Of a DNA stretch of 64,000 nt, positions 50,501 to 58,387 are shown piece by piece. How positions within the stretch are numbered: the first letter of the stretch is position 1; each line of letters opens with the position of its first letter. This DNA comes from an uncultured Saprospiraceae bacterium (lineage in GTDB: Bacteria; Bacteroidota; Bacteroidia; Chitinophagales; Saprospiraceae), in the NCBI GenBank assembly GCA_937934275.1, contig CALHAM010000021.1, forward strand, positions 1 to 64,000, written 5' to 3'. Below the pieces are notes generated by a model. That model worked only from the letters and a program-made list of their open reading frames with translations. It was not told where the DNA came from and did no database searches. Made by a program: the position numbers and the translations under genes.

Positions 50501-51435
50501 AAATTCAAGGCCGAAATCTGACCCTTATTTTCCAGACTTAAAACTACTGTCGTCTGTTCACAGGGAGGAGGCGACATGAACGGCATATCGAAGCGAATTT
50601 CGACCAATGCCTGCTGTTCGATAGAGGTACTCACAATCTCGTACTGCAGCAAACGAGGAGCTGCACAAGGTATACCGTCAGCACAGCTCCATCCGTAAGC
50701 AACGGTATTGCCCGCAGCAGAGCAATTCCCTAAGCGGAACGTCTGGGTAACCACAACCGACTCGCGAAAAGCTAAGAAACCATTCGGCCCCAAGTCCGTG
50801 CCGGTCAAAACAAGCGTATCGCCACTGAACGTGCCCGTCGTCTGAAGGAGGGTCAAGCCGGCCTGTCCGTAAGGGTCAACCACGAAAATACGGTAAACAT
50901 TGCCCAAACCCTCATTGCGCAGCCTAAAGGTGCGGGTAAACACCGTATCGCTCGGGCCAGTGAAGGACCAGTTCATCTCAGGCGTCAACGTAATGAGGGG
51001 CGTGCGCACATTGTAGGCGCTGCTCAAAACAAGCGGCTGAGGCATTCCGTCTAAGGTAATGCGCAAAGTATCGCGCTGATCGGCGACGTCTTTAGAAAAG
51101 CAGCCTACGCGTACGCGCAACTCAAACATCAACTTCTCCTGAGGCGCCAAGGCAGGTAAGGTCAACACCGGGCAACGCAAGTCGGTAGTGTCGGCCACTG
51201 TAATGCCCGTAGCGCCAGCAAACAGCAGCCCGGGCAGCAAACAGTATTGCAGCGTGCCGGCCGCTGAAGGCTGATTGCTAGGGTTAGTGACCTCCAAAGT
51301 ATATCCAACCTCTGAGCAAGCCGAGAAGTCTGTGGGAATCCTGGTCTCCACAACAAGCGTCTGAGCAAAACATGCAGAGACGAGTACTGTGCCCACTACC
51401 GCGCCAATGATCCGTTGGGTGAATAAAGTAATCAT
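44524..51435 (-). CDS. Giant secreted protein: DUF11-like N-terminal repeats, SprB-type repeats, gliding motility-associated C-terminal domain (T9SS type B)
   Basis: Start re-assigned to MITLFTQRIIGAVVGTVLVSACFA; repeated VSCAGATDGAINAVAAGGVLPYTYTWS..LPPGVYALTLTDANNC units; C-term YAPNAFHPE...LRIYSRWGELVFER...GWDGYHNGQPLNPAVFAWYAEVEYLDG. Confidence 0.93.
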   Translation of the reverse strand: MITLFTQRIIGAVVGTVLVSACFAQTLVVETRIPTDFSACSEVGYTLEVTNPSNQPSAAGTLQYCLLPGLLFAGATGITVADTTDLRCPVLTLPALAPQEKLMFELRVRVGCFSKDVADQRDTLRITLDGMPQPLVLSSAYNVRTPLITLTPEMNWSFTGPSDTVFTRTFRLRNEGLGNVYRIFVVDPYGQAGLTLLQTTGTFSGDTLVLTGTDLGPNGFLAFRESVVVTQTFRLGNCSAAGNTVAYGWSCADGIPCAAPRLLQYEIVSTSIEQQALVEIRFDMPFMSPPPCEQTTVVLSLENKGQISALNLEWALGIISLPTLSAAKGTKGDSCYRITQFRVGNTPLLDTTGGAPLKPYWFLFSALTTDPDGPDGLSDADGDGQFDDLAPGEKAMLSFVFSLDPSCKLCNQSLPEQYIAASAYFTNACNQWQVSHVKTKPGIGISFDSSALSIEQEFILLADSIFEFRYDVDAVFSGLSELCPNDSLIMEISLPITLALPPIFSPEMEGQPLPWWQSSDTTLTLLLPSSRGRLTLPLRVVCPPDIDNTSVCGNCYDPRVYNMSARVYWRCGNGCSQVYELACMDDLVFTVDCPRPQDTSQKHGLFADAFLVQRLSLGYVDNFLSARVSPQPGLQLDVALPFDTVLMVAFGHVEGLPGEAFDSSELEIYYWNGAAPYFQHLFTRIIVEDVETGALVSCEGLGPVYQYINGYHVWTFDLLPLSEPGGCLADAGVRITAGDRIRAEVSAFTTLSLPSNGVEVLKDLRVRFPYYYDGGRMLCKTANAAFRGINPQYDVKLSATLEDGVCGHLLLDVSLVQGIPNRVSTDLFPGEIRPLFVYDTLTIEMLPGYAYVSGSSRWSYREGDGAQGEPPLASLALADPVMIPLPNSSTLLQYVRPAGLPVTDYYKGGALSSLSISLDVLCPLDTAAFPVRVVGNSYYSLYDTLSAFYNGTFGHFESVDKTQLTTLNPVSNLREPSWRVRLCAPQDNMAIPEPILFFENNADMPLLSVQRVTSTDTSALAIEVGPAGQSLVRLPALGRSQCIELIVRAMSPSDCQSDTLHLRVGFQCAGQSEPCLLKQDLELYFRAQNALPQIIAFGPSSPVALCSPVPYEIYLVNQGEGPMYDIAIQVHLPEIGQAYVPGSLSVEYEGVAVSLPDPQVTPEGLYIAVDLAQLPLPIEALPGLSASPRNLLVFRFNVVTDCNYLDAAYIRYGAAWQNACVGVEKKTSFFAAPKMAILGAPTQTNNYLIALTAPKPATHCGRIPLRVRITNPGNLGPTQSNEKVRLMLPESFQYVPGSLQAVRHGPVAEPAVVAAGAHRFLTFALSEGVGAGDSIVFSLEVRQTVPSATCAEMYPVLVQMLQAVDLPCGTLSCAVDFTMLEDSAFLSLEKPVYQFVGLDGVATSASAHLERWELHVRVQNVSTIIGGGLLTLQVRLDADQDGQLDPTDSLLTSFAIPTDGLLPGAVSGFDFAAEVSAAQGCSGLWVVLADTACACQPDTVYLPFVRLRNAGQDQTLCAGQIAHLGAEPLTGATYSWSPASASLSNGTIADPTYRYLGPFDASLQHQEQLVLQTTRAQGCTSFDTVRLLVRKVEASLTAVPVSCAGDSTGVLIASVQGALLPVQFLWDTGASPDSQLTQLPAGTYGLIVLDSLGCTDTLTAVVEEPAPLSVQLTALEHNGFGVSCAGATDGAINAVAAGGVLPYTYTWSPTGSGPNPANLPPGVYALTLTDANNCTTIAAVELTEPMPLLLSLALEDEHCIGGANGRIDVLVSGGVAPYRVNDQPPGGVAQQLSGLSGGAHTVVVIDANGCSVSADAVLQTLTSQVSVRADSADCFGGRGSAEVLASGYPPFAYQWSDNTAAAGIVVQAGVYTVTVSDVLGCTYVLQVEIAQPPLLVGQALARPVRCFGGSDGRIELAAQGGSAPYQFVQGGQPVTSPLTGLVVGVYTFVLTDAKGCTALLSTSVTQPDSLLVTLSVADVRCFGENSGGVVAQPSGGVPPYNYVWSSGSSIASAQNLAAGDYTLTLTDANGCTLQTDVEVREPAPYEPTFEVERQPCADRANGLLSVSGFPPGTRYGLNRTPNSDVPRFNGIGGGPLTLNVVDSAGCRFAYSFSMPTLPALLGDVFADTTIWLGDSAWLRVAIPPLASASGAVRFHWVNPTAVLSGCDTCTELWVRPLRTTPYVVAFTTENGCRSEARVLVSVVRDDVYAPNAFHPEAPWPENRYFTLYARPGLLRQIRVLRIYSRWGELVFERYAFSPNVFSEGWDGYHNGQPLNPAVFAWYAEVEYLDGWVELLKGDVTLIR
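45130..46660 (-). repeat. Tandem SprB-type protein repeats within the giant CHU_C protein
   Basis: Recurrent CxGxxxGxIxxxxxGGxxPYxYxWSxG......GxYTxTVTDxxGCT units in the translation; boundaries approximate. Confidence 0.75.
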
Positions 51436-51529
51436 AGGTTTAAGATTTAGTGAAAGAAGAATCCTCCCTTGTGTGCACGACCTACCGCCACGCAATCAGA
51501 TGGACACACCGATCCAGCCAAATGCGCGT

Positions 51530-51650
51530 CTAAATTCCTTGAGGAAGGCACGATGATTAACTTCTATAAGCGGTAAAACACTAAAAGACGAGTATATTAT
51601 CTAAGTTCGTCGAAGAATGCGCGATAATTAACTCTAAAAAAGGGCCAAAA
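51530..51650. repeat. Imperfect direct repeat of about 50 bp, period 71 bp
   Basis: CTAAATTCCTTGAGGAAGGCACGATGATTAACT... (51530) versus CTAAGTTCGTCGAAGAATGCGCGATAATTAACT... (51601). Confidence 0.6.
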
Positions 51651-52751
51651 GTTCCATGAAATTAAAATAAAATTGAGGCAATTCCGATAAAAGCTGCAAA
51701 GATTTTAGCATTTAAATGTTTCCAAATAAATATCGCTTTTGCCTACCTCCGGGCAATTGTCGCCGAGAAGTATAAGAAATGCAGGACCTTGCCAAAACAA
51801 GGATATAAAGCTAGCCACAAAGCTTAGACCTACAAAGGCAACCTTACTAACAAAAACTACGCTACCCTGCTTCGATCCGAGGCCTTAGCAAGGGCATATC
51901 GCAAATTTCCTCTGAAGACTAAGCAAAGGGTGATTCCTGTTTTCAGAGCCTGAAAACGCACCTTCTCTCCTTTTAGGTATAATAATACCAAAAGCTGTAA
52001 TCCTGCGGAATGGAGATACCACCTTACACGAGTAAGACACCTGACTGCTTAAGATTAGTCATTAGGGTCTATTGCGAAATTGGAATTAGAGCGCTGATTG
52101 CTGAGTGCTGTCCGGGCGATGGTCTAAGTTAGAAGACCAAACCCATCAAAAAATAAAAACTTTGTGTTTTTTAGATTTTTCTGTTTTTTGTTGATATTCG
52201 TGCCCTCAACTTACCAGATAGAAGGATACCTATGCTCAACCTAAATACCAAACATCCGAATACCCTTTGTCTGCTTTCTTGCTAGGACTTTTATTTACAC
52301 TCTCAGTAAAAGAAGAAAGCATGGGTTTTTCATGCGCTGCTCATGAAATTTTGGTGGTGCCATCTTTTAGATGAAATCTTACGCTCGCGGTAGGATTGGC
52401 GAACCAGCAAGTAGGCGGTTCTGTAAAAGAACAGGCTCAACAACAGGCCAATCAAAAAGCCGACTCATAAACAATACCAAATTTAACGCCTCCGCACACC
52501 AAACCCAACCTATCATCACATAGGCCTGTAGGGACAGCGCCGTTAGTGGCAGGTCAGCCAAAGCGGATGAGTCTATCAGCGTATTCGCATTTTGCCCAAA
52601 AAGGCCGGGCTTTTTTAGTACGGCTAAAAGATGCCAACTCCGTCTACCTCTTGCCAACTGCCTTTCTCTCGCTTGCTGGCGTCGCCCCGCAACATCTGCA
52701 GCAACAGATTATCATTCAAAAAATCTTATCACTATAAAAACAAGTACTTTC

Positions 52752-54251
52752 TTATTTTTTTATGATTTTGGCTCTATGTATAAATATTGCTGTTTTTATT
52801 TCAAGAAGATAAATACCTGTATTCAATGGCGATAGATCTATGTAATTCAGGTTTTTTTGTTGATAAGCACACCTTCCTTGTAGGTCGTATATACGGATTT
52901 CGAAATTAATGTCGCTAATTCCTTCAACATAGATAAAATCAGAAACGGGATTAGGATATACTTTTACAGGATTCAAAGAATACTGGTTCTCTACTACTGT
53001 CGTAGTATCATTCATAGGTGTCTCACAACGCCTTAATTGAAATTGCCTTTTCAGAAGTGGTTTTGACGGCTCAATTTTAATTGCCGAATAATATACCCAT
53101 ACTTTGTTATTCCCAACATAAGGCTCGGGTTCAGAGATATTTAGTGTGCTATCAAAGTGGCTAAGCAACCACATAGTTTGTTGTAAACTATCAATAGTTG
53201 TCATCCATATTTCGCCGGGCTTATTTAATGTAGTTTCTAAATAATTGACTCCTTTTTCATTTATCTGAAATGTAGAATATAATTGATTGTTAAACAAAAA
53301 TGGCTCGTGAGATTGATTAAGAGCAGGATTAGTCAAATGCATGGATGGAGGAACCACCCTTTCGTTGTAAGTGAACATAGCGCCAAAGGAGGTGCGTTTG
53401 TAGAAAAAAGCCGTATCCGTAGTGTTGATCCCACACATTAAGTACTGCTCATTTGTAAGAGGATTCAAAACAGGATAGCCATCTATTTTAGTAGCAGGGT
53501 CATTAGTGACAGCTATAGGTGGCGTTAAAGGCGTATAGGCATTAAATTCTTTAGCCTGAACTTTATTGTTCGCATCTTTATAACCGTAGGTAAGGTAATG
53601 AGTGCTTTTTATCCATCTTGGCACGATTACATCCATCGGAACGGCTCCAGGATAATTGCTCGGCTGTTGTTCAATGAGATAATCATTGGCTGGATTATCT
53701 AAATCTAACAAACGCAATTCATAATATTTGTTTTGCGGCGTAGTAATAGAAAGACCATTGATACTGTCATTTAAAATATAACTTACAAAACGCCTGTTAA
53801 CGTTAGGCAATTGAGATGGATAAAAAACCCTTCTTTTATTCACCACAGGCATTGCGATATCGGTTACTGTTGCATCGGTAGGACTAATTGGACGAACAAA
53901 TTTTATTTGGCCTGCAAAGGTTGCCCCCACGTAATACACTCCAAGACTATCCACTCCCCAATCGGCAGGTCTGGCATAGACATTTGATAAAAAAGGACTA
54001 AAACCTTTACCATTAGGCGGTATCAAATCTCCTGTATTCGGATTAATGCCGCATTGCCAAACCTTAGCTAAAACACCGTTTGAGGTGTCTACTTCTATCC
54101 AAAGCATATAATTTCCCAGGGGTGATATTTCCGGGTTTACGTAATTTACCGTTGTATCACCAATTCTAATGTCGTTTGGTTCAAATTGTTGTGCTAACGA
54201 AATTTTGAAGGCGACTGAGAAAATCAATAAATGTAGTAGTCTATTCTTCAT
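52752..54251 (-). CDS. AT-rich secreted protein with T9SS type A sorting domain, possible beta-propeller
   Basis: Signal peptide MKNRLLHLLIFSVAFKISLAQQ; C-term NPVKVYPNPVSDFIYVEGISDINFEIRIYDLQGRCAYQ...LNTGIYLLEIKTAIFIHRAKIIKK. Confidence 0.85.
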   Translation of the reverse strand: MKNRLLHLLIFSVAFKISLAQQFEPNDIRIGDTTVNYVNPEISPLGNYMLWIEVDTSNGVLAKVWQCGINPNTGDLIPPNGKGFSPFLSNVYARPADWGVDSLGVYYVGATFAGQIKFVRPISPTDATVTDIAMPVVNKRRVFYPSQLPNVNRRFVSYILNDSINGLSITTPQNKYYELRLLDLDNPANDYLIEQQPSNYPGAVPMDVIVPRWIKSTHYLTYGYKDANNKVQAKEFNAYTPLTPPIAVTNDPATKIDGYPVLNPLTNEQYLMCGINTTDTAFFYKRTSFGAMFTYNERVVPPSMHLTNPALNQSHEPFLFNNQLYSTFQINEKGVNYLETTLNKPGEIWMTTIDSLQQTMWLLSHFDSTLNISEPEPYVGNNKVWVYYSAIKIEPSKPLLKRQFQLRRCETPMNDTTTVVENQYSLNPVKVYPNPVSDFIYVEGISDINFEIRIYDLQGRCAYQQKNLNYIDLSPLNTGIYLLEIKTAIFIHRAKIIKK

Positions 54252-54531
54252 GTTCTTATATTTTTTATTTAGACGCTTAATAGTCTTTGCGGTTTAACCC
54301 GTCTTCAATAGGCAAAAACTTTAGAGCTTTGCATTCGAGTGGGCGCGGAGTGCAGAACGGTTAACTCCGTTTTTAACTTGAACAGAGGCATAGGAGCTGG
54401 TTTTGTACGTTGCCCCAGCCCATGACGCAAAGGCTGCACTAGTTATTTCCCTGTGTTAAGAATTTTCTGCTGGTCTAGACCTTGCGCTTCTTATCCGAAA
54501 AAGAAATAAATGCTTAAGGACGAGGAGGTAC

Positions 54532-55641
54532 TCATCGCATGAGCTCATATCGCTTTCCGGGCAAAGCGCGTACGATACCTTTGAATTCTAAGTTTAACAG
54601 CAAAGCAGCCAATTGGCCTGAGTTGCACTGAGCAGATAAGGCCAATTCGTCCACGCCAATTTTCGGATTGGCTCGGATGATATCTACCAACGCCTGTTCG
54701 GCCGGTGAGAGGTCGAAGAAAAGTGTTTGCTGTACGGCCTGAACTTTGCCTTTTTCGGGCCAGTTGAGCATCATGGCTACATCGGCAGCCGACTCGATAA
54801 GTGCAGCGATGTTATTGCGGATGAGCAGATGGCAACCAGCACTTTTAGGGTCGCGCAAGCGCCCGGGTACGGCAAAGATGAAGCGCTCGTACTGATGCGC
54901 TAAATTTGCTGTAATCATAGAGCCACCCATGGTACCCGTTTCCACGACTACGAGTGCATCGCATAAACCAGCGATGATGCGATTGCGCATGGGGAAGTGG
55001 TCGCGCTCTGGGCCTGTGTCGTGAGTAAACTCGGTAAGTAGGCCGCCGTTCTCGGCAATGCGGAGAGCGAGAGGGCGGTGCTCTGTTGGATAGATGCGCC
55101 CTAAGCCATGCCCTAGAACAGCTATGTTGGGTATGCCGTGCGAAACGGCTGCGCGATGCGCCACCCCATCAATGCCAAAGGCTAAGCCACTCACTAAGAC
55201 TGGTTCGTAAGCTAAAAGTCCTTCGACCAACTCTTCGCATACCGATCGGCCATAGTCGGTTGGCTGGCGCGTACCTACTATGGAAACAATGCGCGGGGCG
55301 TTAAGCCACTCTAGTGCCGAGCCTTTGAAATACAGTAGCACTGGGCCATCATTGCACTCTTTTAGGCGTACCGGATAGCGGCTATCGGTAAAAAAGACCG
55401 CTTCTACGCCATGCGTTTCAAGGAAACGCAGCTCCTCTTCCGCTCGTTTGAACGCTTCATTGGGATGGGTAACACTGGCTACTACAATTGGCCCAATGCC
55501 GGGTATGCGGAGTAAATCTTTGCGCGAAGCGCGGAACACCTCATCTACCCCACCGCAATAGCTAACTAAGGTGCGGGCAGTAACAGGGCCTACCTGAGGC
55601 AGCAACGTCAGAGCAATGGAGTGCAGCAGGGAGTCCGTCAT
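54532..55641 (-). CDS. dprA: DNA-processing protein DprA
   Basis: Start re-assigned to MTDSLLHSIAL; VSIVGTRQPTDYGRSV, VSGLAFGIDGVAHRAA, HFPMRNRIIAGLCDALVVVETG, C-terminal winged helix-like region. Confidence 0.95.
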   Translation of the reverse strand: MTDSLLHSIALTLLPQVGPVTARTLVSYCGGVDEVFRASRKDLLRIPGIGPIVVASVTHPNEAFKRAEEELRFLETHGVEAVFFTDSRYPVRLKECNDGPVLLYFKGSALEWLNAPRIVSIVGTRQPTDYGRSVCEELVEGLLAYEPVLVSGLAFGIDGVAHRAAVSHGIPNIAVLGHGLGRIYPTEHRPLALRIAENGGLLTEFTHDTGPERDHFPMRNRIIAGLCDALVVVETGTMGGSMITANLAHQYERFIFAVPGRLRDPKSAGCHLLIRNNIAALIESAADVAMMLNWPEKGKVQAVQQTLFFDLSPAEQALVDIIRANPKIGVDELALSAQCNSGQLAALLLNLEFKGIVRALPGKRYELMR

Positions 55642-55743
55642 ATCTGGCAGAGCGTAGCTATTTTTGCCGACTAAAGATAGGTACAAGCCAAGTGCCTTTG
55701 TATCGGTCTACTGCTTCGAATTTTAACTTAGGCCTTGTTGCCC

Positions 55744-56307
55744 ATGGCGAGAAAAATACCCCGAGTCGAGTCGCTCATCCTCGCTGCCTTTTTGCTCAGC
55801 GTGGCCCTGTGGGCCATCTCTAAGTGTTCGGAGACGCGCCGCGAGCGCATCCAGATGGTGCAGACGGAGGAAGAGGAACTGCGCGCTCAGGACCGCATTG
55901 CGCCCAAGCGCGATACGGTCTACTTGCCTCAACCACAACCCACTCCGACCCAGCAGCCAAAAAACGCTAACCCCTCGCTAAAGCGGCCGACCCTCGTCCA
56001 GGAGCCTCAACCCGAAACAACCGCCACACCAGTAGCAGCTGCTCAGTACAGTACGCTGTACGTTACGATCGAAGGGCTTAACGTGCGCAAAGAACCTAAC
56101 CGTCACAGCCCTGTCCTCGAGCAGCTCAAACTTTATCAACCCGTACTCTATCTGAACAAAAAGAGCGACCAGCCAGAAGAGATCAATCTCGGCAAAGAAA
56201 AGGTTACTGACTATTGGATTCACATCCGCACGCCGTCGGGCAAAGAAGGCTGGGTCTTTGGCGCTGGCCTGCACTATTATCCGATGAAACGCCCGGGCGT
56301 GAATTAG
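55744..56307 (+). CDS. Membrane-anchored SH3 domain protein
   Basis: N-terminal TM, Pro/Gln-rich linker, bacterial SH3 motif YVTIEGLNVRKEPNRHSPVLEQL...DYWIHIRTPSGKEGWVFG. Confidence 0.8.
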   Translation: MARKIPRVESLILAAFLLSVALWAISKCSETRRERIQMVQTEEEELRAQDRIAPKRDTVYLPQPQPTPTQQPKNANPSLKRPTLVQEPQPETTATPVAAAQYSTLYVTIEGLNVRKEPNRHSPVLEQLKLYQPVLYLNKKSDQPEEINLGKEKVTDYWIHIRTPSGKEGWVFGAGLHYYPMKRPGVN

Positions 56308-56365
56308 GTCGCTTAGCCTCTATCGAGCATCTCCATAAGGCGTAGAACCTTTTCCATAAATTTCT

Positions 56366-57832
56366 ATGTCTGTTAAAAAATTAGCCGGTGAGACGGCCCT
56401 TTACGGCTTGAGCAGCATTGTCGGGCGTCTGCTCAACGTATTGTTGGTGCCGTTTTACACGCGTGTGCTCACCTCCACGGCGGAGTACGGGGTTGTCATC
56501 GAACTATACGCCATTTCGGCTTTTGTCATGGTGATCCTGTCGTACCGCATGGAGTCCGCCTTCTTTCGCTTCGGCACCCCTCTCGAAGACCGCGAGCGCG
56601 CCTACAGCACAGGCATGTGGTCGCTGCTGACGACGACAACAGTGGTGGTAACCGCCCTGCTTGCTTTTGCCCCCCTTGTCGCTGAGGCGTTGCGCTATGC
56701 GGAGCATCCTGAGTACGTGCGCTGGTTTGCCCTTATTTTGGGGCTAGATTGCTTAGCCGAACTGCCCTTTGCCCGCCTGCGCATGGAGCAGCGCCCATTG
56801 CGCTTTGCGGCTGTTCGACTGGCGAATATTAGCGTGAACATCGGCATGAACCTGTTCTGGTTGGTTTTCTGCCCTTGGGCTAACCAGCGTGGATACAACT
56901 GGGTGCGCGCAGTGTGGTCGCCGGAGAACCCGGTAGGCTATATTTTCCTTTCTAACCTCATAGCCAGTGCGGTTACCCTATTGCTCTTGAGCGCCCAAAT
57001 ACGGCGCGTGCAGACAGTATTCGATGTACAGCTGTGGCGGCGAATGATCGCCTACGCTGCACCGCTCGTTATTGTCAGCTTTACCGGTATTGTAGACGAG
57101 ATGTTCAGTCGAGCCATGCTCAAGTACCTGCTGCCCGGCTCTACAGAAGAGAACCTGGCACAGGTGGGCATTTTCGGAGCTAACTACAAGCTGGCCGCGC
57201 TTATTTCTCTTTTCACTCAGGCTTACCGCTATGCGGCGGAGCCTTTTTTCTTTCGGAATGCGCAAACGGACGACGCCCTGCGCAACCAGGCTCGCGTAAC
57301 GCAGTGGTTTACGGCAGCTGCAGTCGCCGGCATGTTGGGCATGTTGCTGTTCCTCGACGCAGTGAAGTACTTCATTGCACCGCAGTATTGGTCAGGCCTG
57401 CACGTCGTGCCTGTGCTGCTCATGGCCAATGTGTTTTTAGGGGTTTACTACAATTTCTCAGCCTGGTATCGGGTCAAAGACCGCACGGCTTCAGGCGCTT
57501 GGATCTCAGTAGGAAGTGCTGCTCTGACGGTAGGGCTGAACTTGTGGCTCATTCCGCGCTTCAGCTATGCAGGGGCTGCCTGGGTTACGCTCGTGTGTTA
57601 CGCGTTTATGTGTGTAGCGACTTGGTACACCGGGCGAAAGCATTATCCGGTGCCTTACCCGCTCGGACGGATGGGAGCCTACCTCGCCGGTGCTTGGGTG
57701 ATATACGCGTTGAGTTTAGCTCTCCAATGGGCCTTGCCCTTGCCCAAACTCGTCGAGTGGCTTCTCAGCGCTGTACTGTGGTTGGGTTTTGTATGGGCCA
57801 TTCTCCGCTGGGAAAAAACCGGCGTACAATGA
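56366..57832 (+). CDS. Polysaccharide biosynthesis / oligosaccharide flippase (Wzx-like, MATE/MOP superfamily)
   Basis: 488 aa multi-TM; LAGETALYGLSSIVGRLLNVLLVPFYTRVLTSTAEYGVVIELYAISAFVMVILSYRMESAFFRF. Confidence 0.9.
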   Translation: MSVKKLAGETALYGLSSIVGRLLNVLLVPFYTRVLTSTAEYGVVIELYAISAFVMVILSYRMESAFFRFGTPLEDRERAYSTGMWSLLTTTTVVVTALLAFAPLVAEALRYAEHPEYVRWFALILGLDCLAELPFARLRMEQRPLRFAAVRLANISVNIGMNLFWLVFCPWANQRGYNWVRAVWSPENPVGYIFLSNLIASAVTLLLLSAQIRRVQTVFDVQLWRRMIAYAAPLVIVSFTGIVDEMFSRAMLKYLLPGSTEENLAQVGIFGANYKLAALISLFTQAYRYAAEPFFFRNAQTDDALRNQARVTQWFTAAAVAGMLGMLLFLDAVKYFIAPQYWSGLHVVPVLLMANVFLGVYYNFSAWYRVKDRTASGAWISVGSAALTVGLNLWLIPRFSYAGAAWVTLVCYAFMCVATWYTGRKHYPVPYPLGRMGAYLAGAWVIYALSLALQWALPLPKLVEWLLSAVLWLGFVWAILRWEKTGVQ

Positions 57833-57868
57833 TAATTGTTACATCGTTTAAAAAACACTTACACCGCT

Positions 57869-58324
57869 ATGTTTCATTTAAAAGAAGGAGATGCCGCTCC
57901 CGATTTTGCGGCTCCCAACGAAAAAGGCGAAATCGTTCGCTTGTCCGACTTCAGAGGTAAAAAGTTAGTGCTCTACTTCTATCCGAAAGACGATACTCCG
58001 GGTTGCACTGCTGAGGCTTGCAGCTTGCGCGACGGCTATAGCCAGTTTGTCGAAAAGGGATACGCTATCTTGGGCGTTAGCCCCGACTCGGCGAAAAAAC
58101 ACGCGAAGTTTATCGAAAAGTACAACCTGCCTTTTAGCCTGCTGGCCGATGAAGACCACTCAGTGGCTGAGGCTTATGGCGTTTGGGGGCCAAAAAAATT
58201 TATGGGTCGCACCTACGACGGCATCCACCGCACTACGTTCGTCATTGACGAAAATGGCCGCATCGAGCGCATCATTACCAAAGTGGACACTGAAAGGCAC
58301 GCCGCCCAACTGTTGGAGGCGTAA
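57869..58324 (+). CDS. bcp: Thioredoxin-dependent thiol peroxidase (peroxiredoxin Q/Bcp)
   Basis: Start re-assigned to [35 protein letters not shown]. Confidence 0.95.
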   Translation: MFHLKEGDAAPDFAAPNEKGEIVRLSDFRGKKLVLYFYPKDDTPGCTAEACSLRDGYSQFVEKGYAILGVSPDSAKKHAKFIEKYNLPFSLLADEDHSVAEAYGVWGPKKFMGRTYDGIHRTTFVIDENGRIERIITKVDTERHAAQLLEA

Positions 58325-58335
58325 AACGACAGCGG

Positions 58336-58365
58336 CCCTTACCCTTGACAATTCGCGGGTAAGGG
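58336..58365. terminator. Hairpin between convergent genes
   Basis: Perfect CCCTTACCC / GGGTAAGGG 9-bp stem, 12-nt loop; weak T-tract. Confidence 0.5.
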
Positions 58366-58387
58366 TCGCCTTCTTGGAAACACTCAA

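Noticed and set aside
52379-52737. 92-aa minus and 63-aa plus ORFs in the non-coding tract
   Set aside because: Overlapping each other, no recognisable family; treated as possible remnants rather than genes
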